This document shows, piece after piece, positions 42,351 through 52,049 of a stretch of 64,000 nucleotides of DNA (position 1 is its first letter; every line of letters starts with the position of its first letter). The DNA comes from Betaproteobacteria bacterium (GTDB lineage Bacteria; Pseudomonadota; Gammaproteobacteria; Burkholderiales; Rhodocyclaceae), in the NCBI GenBank assembly GCA_016705475.1, contig JADIYD010000008.1, positions 124,001 through 188,000 on the forward strand, given 5' to 3'. Under the pieces are notes generated by a model, which ran no database searches, had not been told where the DNA came from, and worked only from the letters and a program-made list of their open reading frames with translations. The translations under genes and the position numbers were made by a program.

Positions 42351-45300
42351 ATGAGCCGCGATAACGGTCAGCTCGGAATCTCCGGGCGCATCGCCGCCGC
42401 CTTCCAGAATTCGCGGATGACGCCGCTGCTGGCGCTGGTCGCCTTCCTGATGGGGCTGTTCGCCACGCTCGTCACGCCGCGCGAGGAAGAACCGCAGATC
42501 GACGTGACCATGGCCGACGTGATGGTCGCCTTCCCCGGCGCCTCGGCCAAGGATGTCGAAAATCTTGTCGCCCGCCCCGGCGAACAGGTGCTGTCGCGCC
42601 TGCATGGTGTCGAGCACGTGTATTCCGCCTCGCGCCCTGGCATGGCGGTGATCACCGTGCAGTTCGACGTCGGCGTCAAATACAACGACGCGGTGCTTCG
42701 CCTTTACGACACCGTGAATTCGAACAGCGACTGGCTACCGGCCAACCTCGGCGTCATGGCACCGGTCATCAAGCCGCGCGGCATCGATGATGTGCCGATC
42801 GTCGCCCTGACTTTCTGGACCAAGGACGCGACCCGTTCCGCCTTCGACCTGCAGCAGGTGGCACGTGCCGTCGAGATCGAGCTCAAGCGCATCAAGGGCA
42901 CGCGCGACATCTCGACCATCGGCGGCCCCGATCACGCCATCCGCGTGCTGATGGACGCCGAGCGGATGAATGCCTACGGCGTCACGCCGCAGGATATCGC
43001 CGGCGCGCTGAAGGTGTCGAATGCCCTGCAATCCTCCGGCAACCTGACCTTCGGCAACCGCGAGGTGCTCGTCCAGACCGGTACTTACCTCGAATCGGCC
43101 GCCGACGTGAAGCAGCTGGTCGTCGCCGTGCGCGGTGAGGCAGGTGCGCGCAAGCCCGTGTTCATGAGCGATGTGGCCACCATCGAAGATGGCCCGGACC
43201 AGCCGAAACGCTACACCTGGTTTGGTGACCAGAACGGCGAGTTCCCCGCTGTCACCATGCAGATATCCAAGCAGCCCGGCGTCAATGCGGCCGATGTCGC
43301 GACTGCCACGGTCAACCGGATAAATGACCTGAAAAACAAAGTCATCCCGGAAGGCATCGAAGTCACCGTAACGCGCAACTACGGCGAAACGGCGACCGAA
43401 AAGGCGCAGAAGCTGATCGGCAAGCTGATCTTCGCCACCGCCTTCGTCGTGCTGCTCGTCTTCTTCGCCCTGGGCAAACGCGAGGCGGTCATCGTCGGCG
43501 TCGCGGTGACCCTGACGCTGGCGGCAACGCTGTTCGCCTCCTGGGCCTGGGGCTTCACGTTGAACCGCGTGTCGCTGTTCGCGCTGATTTTTTCGATCGG
43601 CATCCTGGTCGACGACGCCATCGTGGTGGTGGAAAACATCCACCGCTGGCAGGGGCTGTACCCCGAAAAAAGCCTGTTCGACATCATCCCGCCGGCCGTC
43701 GATGAAGTGGGCGGCCCGACCATCCTGGCCACCCTGACCGTCATCGCCGCGCTGCTCCCGATGGCCTTCGTGAGCGGCCTGATGGGGCCGTACATGAGTC
43801 CGATCCCGATCAATTCGTCGATGGGCATGGCCATTTCGCTGGCTGTCGCCTTCGTCGTCACGCCCTGGCTGGCGGCGAGAATGATGAAGTCGCATGACAA
43901 GGGCCATGGAGAACACCAGCCGTCAAAGCTCGATGCCAAACTCGACAGCACCTTCCGCACACTGCTGACCCCGTTCCTTGATCCGATCAAGGGCGGCGCA
44001 GCGCGCGTCAAGCTGACCATCGCCATCATTCTGCTCATTCTCGGCTCGGTGTCGCTGGCCTATTTCCAGCTCGTCGTGCTGAAGATGCTGCCGCTCGACA
44101 ACAAGAGCGAATTCCAGGTCATCCTCGACATGCCGGTTGGCACGCCACTGGAGGAAACGGCACGCGTGCTGCACGAAATTGGCGCCGAACTGGCGCTCGA
44201 GAAGGATGTCACCAACTATCAGGCCTACGCCGGTACGGCCAGCCCGATCAATTTCAACGGTCTGGTGCGTCAGTATTACCTGCGCGCCTTGCCGGAAAAG
44301 GGCGACATTCAGGTCAATCTTGCCGACAAGCATCACCGTTCGCGCTCCAGTCACCAAATCGCTACCGCCCTGCGCGACCGTGTCGAGGCCATCGGCAAGG
44401 CCAATGGCGGGGTTGCCAAGGTCGTCGAGGTGCCGCCCGGGCCGCCGGTCATGTCGCCCATCGTCGCCGAAATCTACGGCCCGGACATGAAGGGCCAGAT
44501 GAGTGTCGGCAAGCAGGTGCGTCAGGCCTTCGAGACGACGAAAGACATTGTTGCGGTCGACGACTACATCGAGGCCGATTCGCGCAAGGTCGTCCTGCAC
44601 GTGCTGCAAAGCAAGGCGGCGCAACTCGGCGTGGCGCAGAGCGACATCGTCGAGGTCGTCGGCATGGGGCTGGCCGGGCAGGATGTCACGCCAGCGCGCA
44701 ATGCCGATTCCAAGTTCGAAATCCCGGTCCGCGTGACCTTGCCGGCCGAAAAACAATCCAGCCTCGATGCGCTGCTCAAGCTCCGTGTCCGCTCGCGTGA
44801 CGGCCAACTGGTGCCGGTTTCCGAACTGGTTGAAGTACGCGATGCTGCCCGTGAAAAGGCCATCTACCACAAGGATCTGCTGCCGGTGGTCTATGTCGTC
44901 GGCGACATGGGCGGCAAGCTCGATTCGCCGCTTTACGGCATGTTCGATATCCGCAGCAAGATCAACGGCATGGAACTAAAGGAGGGCGGCACACTGGGCG
45001 AATGGTTCATTCGCCAGCCGAACGACCCGTATGCCGGCTACAGCGTCAAATGGGACGGCGAATGGAAGGTGACCTACGAAACCTTCCGCGACATGGGCAT
45101 CGCCTACGGCGTCGGCCTGATCCTCATTTACCTGCTGGTCGTCGCCCACTTCGGCAGCTACCTCGTGCCACTCATCATCATGGCGCCGATCCCGCTGACC
45201 ATCATCGGCGTCATGCCCGGCCACGCGCTGTTCGGCTCACAATTCACGGCCACCTCGATGATCGGCATGATCGCACTGGCCGGCATCATCGTCCGCAATT

Positions 45301-45569
45301 CCATCCTGCTCGTCGATTTCATCAAGCAGCAGGTGGCAACCGGCATGCCCTTCCGTGAGGCCGTCGTCCAGTCGGCCGCAGTGCGCGCCAAGCCCATCGC
45401 CCTGACCGCGCTGGCCGCCATGCTCGGCGCCATGTTCATCCTCGACGACCCGATCTTCAACGGTCTGGCCATCAGCCTGATCTTCGGCATCATGGTGTCG
45501 ACCCTGCTGACCCTCGTCGTTATTCCCGTCCTTTACTTCGCAGCTTTCCGCAAGGAGCATCAATCATGA
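42351..45569 (+). CDS. RND-family efflux permease
   Basis: 1072 residues, 12 helices and two large periplasmic loops. N-terminal helix then PREEEPQIDVTMADVMVAFPGASAKDVENLV; the proton-relay Asp pair in GILVDDAIVVVENIHRWQ (helix 4, about 415-425) and GIIVRNSILLVDFI in helix 10. No outer-membrane partner or TetR-type repressor is next to it, so it presumably uses a shared TolC. Substrate unknown; HAE1-like rather than the metal-specific CusA type by the motifs seen. Confidence 0.9.
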   Translation: MSRDNGQLGISGRIAAAFQNSRMTPLLALVAFLMGLFATLVTPREEEPQIDVTMADVMVAFPGASAKDVENLVARPGEQVLSRLHGVEHVYSASRPGMAVITVQFDVGVKYNDAVLRLYDTVNSNSDWLPANLGVMAPVIKPRGIDDVPIVALTFWTKDATRSAFDLQQVARAVEIELKRIKGTRDISTIGGPDHAIRVLMDAERMNAYGVTPQDIAGALKVSNALQSSGNLTFGNREVLVQTGTYLESAADVKQLVVAVRGEAGARKPVFMSDVATIEDGPDQPKRYTWFGDQNGEFPAVTMQISKQPGVNAADVATATVNRINDLKNKVIPEGIEVTVTRNYGETATEKAQKLIGKLIFATAFVVLLVFFALGKREAVIVGVAVTLTLAATLFASWAWGFTLNRVSLFALIFSIGILVDDAIVVVENIHRWQGLYPEKSLFDIIPPAVDEVGGPTILATLTVIAALLPMAFVSGLMGPYMSPIPINSSMGMAISLAVAFVVTPWLAARMMKSHDKGHGEHQPSKLDAKLDSTFRTLLTPFLDPIKGGAARVKLTIAIILLILGSVSLAYFQLVVLKMLPLDNKSEFQVILDMPVGTPLEETARVLHEIGAELALEKDVTNYQAYAGTASPINFNGLVRQYYLRALPEKGDIQVNLADKHHRSRSSHQIATALRDRVEAIGKANGGVAKVVEVPPGPPVMSPIVAEIYGPDMKGQMSVGKQVRQAFETTKDIVAVDDYIEADSRKVVLHVLQSKAAQLGVAQSDIVEVVGMGLAGQDVTPARNADSKFEIPVRVTLPAEKQSSLDALLKLRVRSRDGQLVPVSELVEVRDAAREKAIYHKDLLPVVYVVGDMGGKLDSPLYGMFDIRSKINGMELKEGGTLGEWFIRQPNDPYAGYSVKWDGEWKVTYETFRDMGIAYGVGLILIYLLVVAHFGSYLVPLIIMAPIPLTIIGVMPGHALFGSQFTATSMIGMIALAGIIVRNSILLVDFIKQQVATGMPFREAVVQSAAVRAKPIALTALAAMLGAMFILDDPIFNGLAISLIFGIMVSTLLTLVVIPVLYFAAFRKEHQS

Positions 45570-45790
45570 CTATCGAACGCGTCATCCGCATCATGGCCGG
45601 CTTTTTCGTCCTGCTATCCCTCGCCCTCGGTTACCAGGGCAGCCCGATCTTCGTTTCGGAGTGGTTCCTCGCCTTTACGGCGTTTGTTGGTCTCAATTTG
45701 CTGCAAAGCGGCTTCACCGGCTTTTGTCCACCAGAAAAGCTGATGGAAAAAATGGGCATGAAGCGCAGCAACGGGAGTTGCGGAAGCTGA
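45566..45790 (+). CDS. DUF2892 (YgaP-like) small membrane protein
   Basis: 74 residues with two hydrophobic segments (about 8-25 and 30-48) and the conserved end QSGFTGFCPPEKLMEKMG. Starts within the permease stop (ATGA), so it is translated with the RND pump. DUF2892 domains are also attached to rhodanese in YgaP and often occur with sulfur genes; function here unknown. Confidence 0.85.
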   Translation: MTIERVIRIMAGFFVLLSLALGYQGSPIFVSEWFLAFTAFVGLNLLQSGFTGFCPPEKLMEKMGMKRSNGSCGS

Positions 45791-45953
45791 GTCATGCGTG
45801 ACGAAATCATTTTTGGATCAAGGGCTAAGTTCGCGTCAGAAGTGCCTCGATATGAAATTTGATTTTTTCGCGAATCGGCTTTAGAAATTCTTCGTGACAC
45901 ATTGTTTTATTGGGGTAAACTGGCTTTGATATAACTAAAGGCTAAGTTACACC

Positions 45954-47900
45954 GTGCAGCAGATTCCGGCGTTCGCCGGCCGAAAACTTGTTTTGTTTGC
46001 CTTTGCGGCAATACTTCTGATTTGGGGCATCCTTGCCCTCGATTGGTGGTCAATCAATAGCCACTCGTCGTCAGAGCTGGACGGTTCTTCGGGCGAGTTC
46101 ATGGGTGTGGATGCCCCGTCATGGGGTTTCCTGCTGTTCGCCATCGGCCTGGTTGCCACCCTGCTTATCGTCGAAGGCTGTCGCCTGTTGTTCGGCCTGC
46201 GTGAGCAGGCAAATCGCCAGTTTGCCCTGCAACGAAGGATGATCGACCACGCCGCCGAGGCGATGATCCTGACCGACGCCGCGCAGCGGATACTGACGGT
46301 CAATGCGGCTTTCGAGCAGACCACCGGATACCGGGCTAGCGAGGTGCTCGGACTGACGCCGACCAAGCTCTGCGAGGAGCATCATGGCCTGAACTTCCAT
46401 CGCAATGTCTGGGATTTCGTCGCCGAGCACGGTCACTGGGAAGGCGAAATCTGGGATAGGCGCAAGGATGGCTCGATCTATCCGAAGCAAATGCGCATTG
46501 CGGCAATTTACGATGATGCCGGGCTGATTACACATTTTGTCGCCACCTTTGCCGATATCAGCGAAACCAAGGCTCAGGCGGAACGCTTTGACTACCTGGC
46601 GCATCACGATCAGCTGACCAACCTGCCAAACCGTCTGGCGCTCGACAGCCACCTCGATGCGCTGCTCGATGGGGCTGTGCCCGGTATCAACCGCCTGGCG
46701 TTGATGATCATCGACCTCGATAATTTCAAGACGGTGAATGATTCATTGGGCCATCATTCCGGCGACCGGCTCCTGGCTGAACTGGCGCGCCGCATGGGGG
46801 CGGAAATGGACCGCTCAACGCGTTTGTTCCGCCTCGGTGGTGACGAGTTCGTCGTCGTCTTCGATCAGCTTGATCGCGACAACGCGGTTGTCGTGCTGGT
46901 TGATCGTCTGGTCTCGGTCATCGGCCTCCCCTGCGAGATCGATGGCCATTCTCTGCACATCACGCCCTCGATCGGTATCAGCCTCTATCCCGAACATGGC
47001 CGGGACGGACTGACCCTGATCCGCAATGCCGATGCGGCAATGTACGCAGCCAAGGCTGCCGGCCGTCACAATTACAAGTTCTTTGCCGACTCGATGAATG
47101 CCGCCGCGAACAAGCGCCTGCATCTGGAGAGCGAATTGTGGCGGGCGCTGGCCGAGAACCAGCTGGTGCTTCATTACCAGCCGCAGATCGACTTGCTGAA
47201 CGGCAAAGTGGTGGGTGTCGAGGCGCTCGTGCGCTGGGCCCACCCGGTACGCGGCATGATCGCCCCGGCCGACTTCATCCCGGTGGCCGAAGAGTGCGGG
47301 CTGATCCTGCAGCTTGGGCACTGGGTGTTGCTGACGGCGTGCCGGCAGGTCAGAGCCTGGCTCGATGCCGGGATCGACATGGGTGAAATGGCCGTCAATA
47401 TTTCAGCACACCAGTTCCGTCAGCCCGATTTCGTGCAGACGGTAAGGGGGATTCTGGCCGAAACAGGCTTGCCGGCCGATCGGCTGGAACTGGAGATTAC
47501 TGAAAGTACCGTCATGCACGGGGTTGATGCGGCGATCCAGACGCTGGCCCAACTCAAGGCCATGGGTGTCCGTCTGGCCATCGACGATTTTGGCACGGGT
47601 TACTCGTCGCTATCCTACCTGCGCCGCTTCCCGCTGGATCGCCTGAAAATAGACCGCTCTTTCCTGGCTGACGTGGATACCGATCCGGAGGCCGCTTCGT
47701 TGGTCACTTCCATTGTCATGCTCGGTCGTTCACTTGGCCTGCAACTGGTGGCCGAGGGGGTCGAGAATTTCGCCCAGGCCGAATTCCTGCGCACACTCGA
47801 ATGCGAGCGCGTCCAGGGCTTCCATTTCTACCAGCCGGTGTCGGCCGACGAGGTCATCGGTTTTGGCCGCTGCGAAGACTACGCTGTGCTCCCCGCCTGA
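45954..47900 (+). CDS. PAS-GGDEF-EAL membrane protein
   Basis: 648 residues from GTG 45954. Helices about 11-32 and 57-82, PAS domain about 92-207 (MILTDAAQRILTVNAAFEQTTGY), GGDEF domain with the intact RLGGDEFVVVF (about 292-302), EAL domain with GVEALVRWAHP (about 421) and DDFGTGYSSLSYL (about 543). Both active sites look complete, so it may make and break c-di-GMP. Stands alone; no strong ribosome-binding site is seen before the GTG. Confidence 0.9.
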   Translation: MQQIPAFAGRKLVLFAFAAILLIWGILALDWWSINSHSSSELDGSSGEFMGVDAPSWGFLLFAIGLVATLLIVEGCRLLFGLREQANRQFALQRRMIDHAAEAMILTDAAQRILTVNAAFEQTTGYRASEVLGLTPTKLCEEHHGLNFHRNVWDFVAEHGHWEGEIWDRRKDGSIYPKQMRIAAIYDDAGLITHFVATFADISETKAQAERFDYLAHHDQLTNLPNRLALDSHLDALLDGAVPGINRLALMIIDLDNFKTVNDSLGHHSGDRLLAELARRMGAEMDRSTRLFRLGGDEFVVVFDQLDRDNAVVVLVDRLVSVIGLPCEIDGHSLHITPSIGISLYPEHGRDGLTLIRNADAAMYAAKAAGRHNYKFFADSMNAAANKRLHLESELWRALAENQLVLHYQPQIDLLNGKVVGVEALVRWAHPVRGMIAPADFIPVAEECGLILQLGHWVLLTACRQVRAWLDAGIDMGEMAVNISAHQFRQPDFVQTVRGILAETGLPADRLELEITESTVMHGVDAAIQTLAQLKAMGVRLAIDDFGTGYSSLSYLRRFPLDRLKIDRSFLADVDTDPEAASLVTSIVMLGRSLGLQLVAEGVENFAQAEFLRTLECERVQGFHFYQPVSADEVIGFGRCEDYAVLPA

Positions 47901-47961
47901 TCTGACTTGACCCGCAGGCGTGGGGGCCTAAAATTCAAGCCTTTACGACACGGAGTTGAGC

Positions 47962-48828
47962 ATGAAAATTGGATTTATCGGCCTCGGCATCATGGGGCGC
48001 CCGATGGCGCTCAACCTCATCAAAGGTGGCCATGCCGTCACCGTCTGGGCGCGCCGCGCCGAATCCATGCAGCCGCTGCTTGACGCAGGGGCCAATGGCG
48101 CCGCCAGCCCGGCCGAAGCCGCCCGCGGCAACGAACTGGTTATTTCCATGGTGGCCGACGCGCCCGACGTTGCCGAAGTCATGCGCGGGGTCGCCAGCAT
48201 CGGGCAGGCCGGGTTGGTCGCCGTCGATATGAGCACCATCGCGCCGGCTGCGGCGCGGAAAATCGGCGAAGACCTCGCCGCAGCCGGTGTCGACTTCATG
48301 GATGCACCGGTGTCCGGCGGTGAAGTCGGCGCCATTGCTGGCACCCTGTCGATCATGGCTGGCGGTTCCGAAGCGGCCTTTGCACGTGCAAAGCCGGCTT
48401 TTGAATGCATGGGCAAGAACATCGTGCACGTCGGCGCCAGCGGGGCAGGGCAGGTCACCAAGGCGGCCAACCAGATCGTGACTGGCATGGGCGTGCTGGC
48501 GGTGGCCGAGGCCTTTGCTTTTGCGGCCAAAAACGGCGTTGACCGTGGCAAGGTGCGCGAGGCGCTACTTGGCGGCTTTGCCTACTCGAAAATTCTTGAA
48601 AACCACGGCCAGCGCATGCTCGACCGCAATTTCAAGCCGGGTTTCAAGAGCTGGATGCATGAAAAGGATCTGAACATCGTCATGCAGACGGCGCACGAAC
48701 TGGGCCTTTGCCTGCCCGGTTCGGCGGCGACGGCGCAGATGTTCAGTGCCATGGTCGGTTCCGGCATGGGCGAAGACGACTCGATTGCCGTGCTCAAATT
48801 GCTTGAGCGCTTGTCGGGGCAGGAATGA
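47962..48828 (+). CDS. Beta-hydroxyacid dehydrogenase (2-hydroxy-3-oxopropionate reductase-like), copy 1
   Basis: 288 residues from ATG 47962, with GGAG upstream. NAD(P) turn GFIGLGIMGRPMALNL at the N terminus, substrate motif MDAPVSGGEVGA (about 113-124) and catalytic Lys in TKAANQIVTG (about 171). The family covers tartronate semialdehyde reductase, 3-hydroxyisobutyrate dehydrogenase and succinic semialdehyde reductases. A paralogue follows, overlapping by ATGA, so they are one operon. Confidence 0.88.
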   Translation: MKIGFIGLGIMGRPMALNLIKGGHAVTVWARRAESMQPLLDAGANGAASPAEAARGNELVISMVADAPDVAEVMRGVASIGQAGLVAVDMSTIAPAAARKIGEDLAAAGVDFMDAPVSGGEVGAIAGTLSIMAGGSEAAFARAKPAFECMGKNIVHVGASGAGQVTKAANQIVTGMGVLAVAEAFAFAAKNGVDRGKVREALLGGFAYSKILENHGQRMLDRNFKPGFKSWMHEKDLNIVMQTAHELGLCLPGSAATAQMFSAMVGSGMGEDDSIAVLKLLERLSGQE

Positions 48829-49679
48829 AGTTAGGCTTCATCGGCCTCGGTGCCATGGGGCGCCCGATGGCGCTGCATCTGCAACGGGCTGGCCATGAAC
48901 TGGCTGTCTGGGCACGACGCCCGGAGAGCATTGGCGATCTGTCGGTAAGCATCTGCGCTACGCCGGCCGAATTGGGGCGTTGCTGCGAAGTGGTGTTCAC
49001 GGTGATCACCTCGAGTGCCGACGTCGAAGGTGTTGCGCTCGGCAAGGATGGCCTGATTGAGGGCATGGCGCCCGGTTCGGTGCTGGTCGATTGCTCGACC
49101 ATTGCGCCCGATGCGGCGCGGCATATCGCTGAAAAGCTTGGCGAAAAAGGCATTCATTTTCTTGATGCGCCCGTTTCCGGCGGTGAGCAGGGCGCCATCG
49201 ACGCCACGCTGGCCATCATGGCCGGCGGCGATGCGGCGGTGCTCGACCGCGTGCGGCCGCTGCTCGACTGTCTGGGCAAGCGCATCGTTCATATCGGCCC
49301 GAATGGCGCCGGGCAGGTGGCCAAGGCTTGCAATCAGATGATCATGGTCGCCGCCATCGAAGCGGCTGCCGAGGCGATGCGGCTGGCGGCCGCCGCAGGG
49401 GTCGATTGCGGCAAGGTCAGGCAGGCTTTGTCCGGTGGCTCGGCCGCTTCCCGCGTGCTCGATGTCATGGGCGAGCGCATGGTTCGCCGGGATTTTTCGG
49501 CGGGCATCGAAGCCCGCCTGCATCACAAGGATTTCGGTTTGGTTCTTGAGGCGGCCCGGCAAAGTGGTGTGCCCGTGCCGCTTGCGGCGGCCGTCGCCCA
49601 GCAGCTCAATGCGCTGATGGCGCAGGGCTGGGGGCGGGACGACACGTCTTCATTGCTGCGCGTTCTGGAGCTGGCATGA
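48825..49679 (+). CDS. Beta-hydroxyacid dehydrogenase, copy 2
   Basis: 284 residues, paralogous to the upstream gene: GFIGLGAMGRPMALHL, LDAPVSGGEQGA and AKACNQMIMV with the catalytic Lys. The two differ widely outside the motifs, so this is an old duplication and the substrates may differ. ATGA overlaps at both ends couple it to copy 1 and to the YcgR/PilZ gene. Confidence 0.88.
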   Translation: MKLGFIGLGAMGRPMALHLQRAGHELAVWARRPESIGDLSVSICATPAELGRCCEVVFTVITSSADVEGVALGKDGLIEGMAPGSVLVDCSTIAPDAARHIAEKLGEKGIHFLDAPVSGGEQGAIDATLAIMAGGDAAVLDRVRPLLDCLGKRIVHIGPNGAGQVAKACNQMIMVAAIEAAAEAMRLAAAAGVDCGKVRQALSGGSAASRVLDVMGERMVRRDFSAGIEARLHHKDFGLVLEAARQSGVPVPLAAAVAQQLNALMAQGWGRDDTSSLLRVLELA

Positions 49680-50419
49680 GTCAGATCGCGCAACTCTCCG
49701 AAGCGGAAATCGAAGAGCGTTTCCATGTTGTCGGCACGCGGCCGATCGCCTTTCTGCTCGGCGGCTATGCCCGGACAAACGATCAGTTTTCTGTCTCGTT
49801 TGGCGGTGAGGAGATGATGCTCACGACGCTGCTCATTGCCCAGCCGGATCGAAATCTGCTCGTTTTTGATTGCAGCGGCAGCGCCGATATCAATCGGCGT
49901 TTTCTGCAAAGCAGCCACAACGTGTTTGCCGGGCGTCCCGGTGGTATCCATGTGCAATTCACCACCGGGCGGGCCTCGGAGATGATCTATGGTGGCAGCA
50001 AGGCGTTTTCGGTGGCCTTGCCGAAACACGTTGTTCGCCTGCAACGCCGCGACACGTTCCGGATCGAAACGCCACGTGGCAAACCGCTTCAGTTCTTCGG
50101 TCGTCTGGCCAGCGGAAAGTTGCTCAACTTCCCGGCACATGACATCTCCGTGGCCGGGCTAGGCATGACTGCTTTGGCCCTGCCCGATGGCCTGGCACCG
50201 GGAGACCGGCTGGACAATTGCCATTTTGCCCTGCCCGAAGACGAGCACGAGTTGTTCTTCAGCGCGATGGTCCGCCATGTCACGCCGCAGGTCGGACGAA
50301 CCGGTCAGCAGCAATGGCGGATCGGCCTGCATGTCGAGAACATGCCGGGCGTCGAGGAAAGTCGTATCCAGCGCTATATCGCCAAGGTTGAACGCGAGCG
50401 GCACGAACTGCTTGCCTAG
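49676..50419 (+). CDS. YcgR-type flagellar brake protein (PilZ domain)
   Basis: 247 residues: an N-terminal YcgR domain (about 1-120) and a C-terminal PilZ domain with VRLQRRDTFRIETP (RxxxR, about 120) and HDISVAGLGM (D-x-S-x-x-G, about 157), the c-di-GMP-binding set. YcgR proteins slow the flagellar motor when bound to c-di-GMP. It is translationally coupled to two dehydrogenases, which is an odd partnership; no flagellar genes are in view. Confidence 0.85.
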   Translation: MSQIAQLSEAEIEERFHVVGTRPIAFLLGGYARTNDQFSVSFGGEEMMLTTLLIAQPDRNLLVFDCSGSADINRRFLQSSHNVFAGRPGGIHVQFTTGRASEMIYGGSKAFSVALPKHVVRLQRRDTFRIETPRGKPLQFFGRLASGKLLNFPAHDISVAGLGMTALALPDGLAPGDRLDNCHFALPEDEHELFFSAMVRHVTPQVGRTGQQQWRIGLHVENMPGVEESRIQRYIAKVERERHELLA

Positions 50420-50451
50420 CTGGTGAGCGTCGTGGTCTGCCAAGCAGACCG

Positions 50452-51423
50452 CTAGCAAATGTCGCAGCGATGAATCTCGACTGTGGCGTGGACAATTTCT
50501 TCATGTACGGCGAGCGCTTCGCGGATATGCATGGGGGTCAGCGTCTCGTCATGGGTCAGCAGGCTCAGCGCGCAGGCGTAAGCGCCGGTGCCGACGCGCC
50601 AGACGTGGAGGTCGGTCAGTTCGGTCTGGCCAGCCGAGGGTAGCTGCGCGATGACCTCGCGAATTTCTGCGACGACCGGGTGATCCATCTCACGGTCGAG
50701 CAGGACACGGCTGCTCTGCACGATGAGGTTTTTCGCCCACAGCGCAACCAGCACGGCACCGACGATGCCGGTCGCCGGGTCGAGCCAGGCCCAGCCGTAG
50801 AACCAGCCGCCGGCCAGCGCGGCGATCGCGAGGACCGAGGTGGCGGCATCGGTGACGACGTGGATGTAGGCCGCCTTCAGATTGAGGTCGTGGTGATGAT
50901 CGTGGCCGTGATCATGGTGGTGATGGCCATGCCCATGATCGTGCCCGTGGTCGTGGGCGTTGCCGAGAATCAGCGCGCAGACGAGGTTGACCACGAGGCC
51001 GAGGACGGCGACGGCCATGGCTTCCTGATAGTGAATTTCCTGCGGCGACCACAGCCGTTCGAGCGAGCCGATGACCATGGCGGCGGCGACGCCGAGCAGG
51101 AAGATGGCGCTCGTATAGCTGGCCAGCACCTCGATTTTCCAGGTGCCGAAGGCAAAGCTCGGGTCGGCGGCGTACTTGCGTGCCGCGCTGTAGGCGAAGG
51201 CGGAGAGGCCGATGGCCAGGGCGTGCGAGCTCATGTGCCAGCCGTCGGCCAGCACGGCCATCGAATTGAACCACCAGCCGGCGACAATCTCGACCAGCAT
51301 GGTGGCGATGGTGATCCACATGACGAGGCGCGTGCCGCGTTCGGCCGCGGCGTTGCCGGCCGAGTAGCTATGGTTGTGTGCCCAGCGGCTCAGGTCGTGA
51401 CGTTTGTCGTCCATGCTGATCAT
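50452..51423 (-). CDS. Cation diffusion facilitator, His-rich (DmeF-like)
   Basis: 323 residues from ATG 51423, which overlaps the aldolase stop (ATGA). Six helices; metal-site residues in ADGWHMSSHALAIG (helix 2) and HVVTDAATSVLAI (helix 5). A very His-rich loop (about residues 143-163, NAHDHGHDHGHGHHHH and more) lies between helices 4 and 5, and a cytoplasmic domain follows. DmeF-type proteins export Co2+, Ni2+ or Zn2+. Translational coupling to a metal-dependent class II aldolase is noteworthy. Confidence 0.88.
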   Translation of the reverse strand: MISMDDKRHDLSRWAHNHSYSAGNAAAERGTRLVMWITIATMLVEIVAGWWFNSMAVLADGWHMSSHALAIGLSAFAYSAARKYAADPSFAFGTWKIEVLASYTSAIFLLGVAAAMVIGSLERLWSPQEIHYQEAMAVAVLGLVVNLVCALILGNAHDHGHDHGHGHHHHDHGHDHHHDLNLKAAYIHVVTDAATSVLAIAALAGGWFYGWAWLDPATGIVGAVLVALWAKNLIVQSSRVLLDREMDHPVVAEIREVIAQLPSAGQTELTDLHVWRVGTGAYACALSLLTHDETLTPMHIREALAVHEEIVHATVEIHRCDIC

Positions 51424-52049
51424 TGCTGGCCGTAGCCCGCGAATTTTTCCAGCACGGCGGCCATTTCTTCGGCCGAGAGCAGCACCGGCTGGCCGAGCTG
51501 GCAGGCACGCCAGTATTGCTCGCAGAGTTCTTCGAGTTCGATGGCCAGGGCCAATGCCTCGTCGAGGTCGCGCCCGGCCACGAGCATGCCGTGATTGGCC
51601 AGCAGGCAGGCTTTGCGCCCGGTCATGGCGGCCATTGCTGCGGTCGACAGCGTTTCCGAGCCGAAAATGGAATACTCGGCGCAACGGATGGTGTCGCCGC
51701 CGAAGCGGGCGATCATGTAGTGGAACGGAGGAATGTCGAGGCGCAGGCAGGCCAGGCTCACGGCAAACGGCGAATGGGCGTGCAGCACGGCGCCGACTTC
51801 GGGGCGACTGGCGTAGAGGTCGCGGTGGAGGCGCCATTCGGACGACGGCTTGCGGCTGCCGACGTGCGAGCCATCGAGCGCCATGCGCGGAATGTCGTCT
51901 TCGTGCAAGCTGTCGTAGGCCATGCCCGTTGGCGTGATGTAGAAGCCGTCGCCGCTGCGCACGCTGACGTTGCCGGCGGTGCTGCGATTGAGGCCGGCCG
52001 GCTGCATGGCGCGGGCCGTGGCGATCAGTTCGGCGCGCAGGTCAGCCAC
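51420..52049 (-). CDS. Class II aldolase/adducin-family protein, probably a methylthioribulose- or deoxyribulose-1-phosphate aldolase
   Basis: 209 residues. STAGNVSVR (phosphate site), ITPTGMAYDSL, VLHAHSPFAVSLAC (metal His pair), then LANHGMLVAGRDL (third His) give the L-fuculose-phosphate aldolase fold. It overlaps mtnA by 8 bases. In Rhodospirillum and E. coli the mtnA-ald2 pair converts methylthioribose-1-P or deoxyribose-1-P to dihydroxyacetone phosphate plus an aldehyde (DHAP shunt). MtnB dehydratases are in the same superfamily but usually come with mtnC and mtnD, which are absent here. Confidence 0.8.
   Translation of the reverse strand: MADLRAELIATARAMQPAGLNRSTAGNVSVRSGDGFYITPTGMAYDSLHEDDIPRMALDGSHVGSRKPSSEWRLHRDLYASRPEVGAVLHAHSPFAVSLACLRLDIPPFHYMIARFGGDTIRCAEYSIFGSETLSTAAMAAMTGRKACLLANHGMLVAGRDLDEALALAIELEELCEQYWRACQLGQPVLLSAEEMAAVLEKFAGYGQQ

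Noticed and set aside
43308..43321. CCACGGTCAACCGG in the RND permease gene as a motif copy
   Set aside because: Core matches and the flank is somewhat T-rich, but the left half is unconvincing; kept out of the count.
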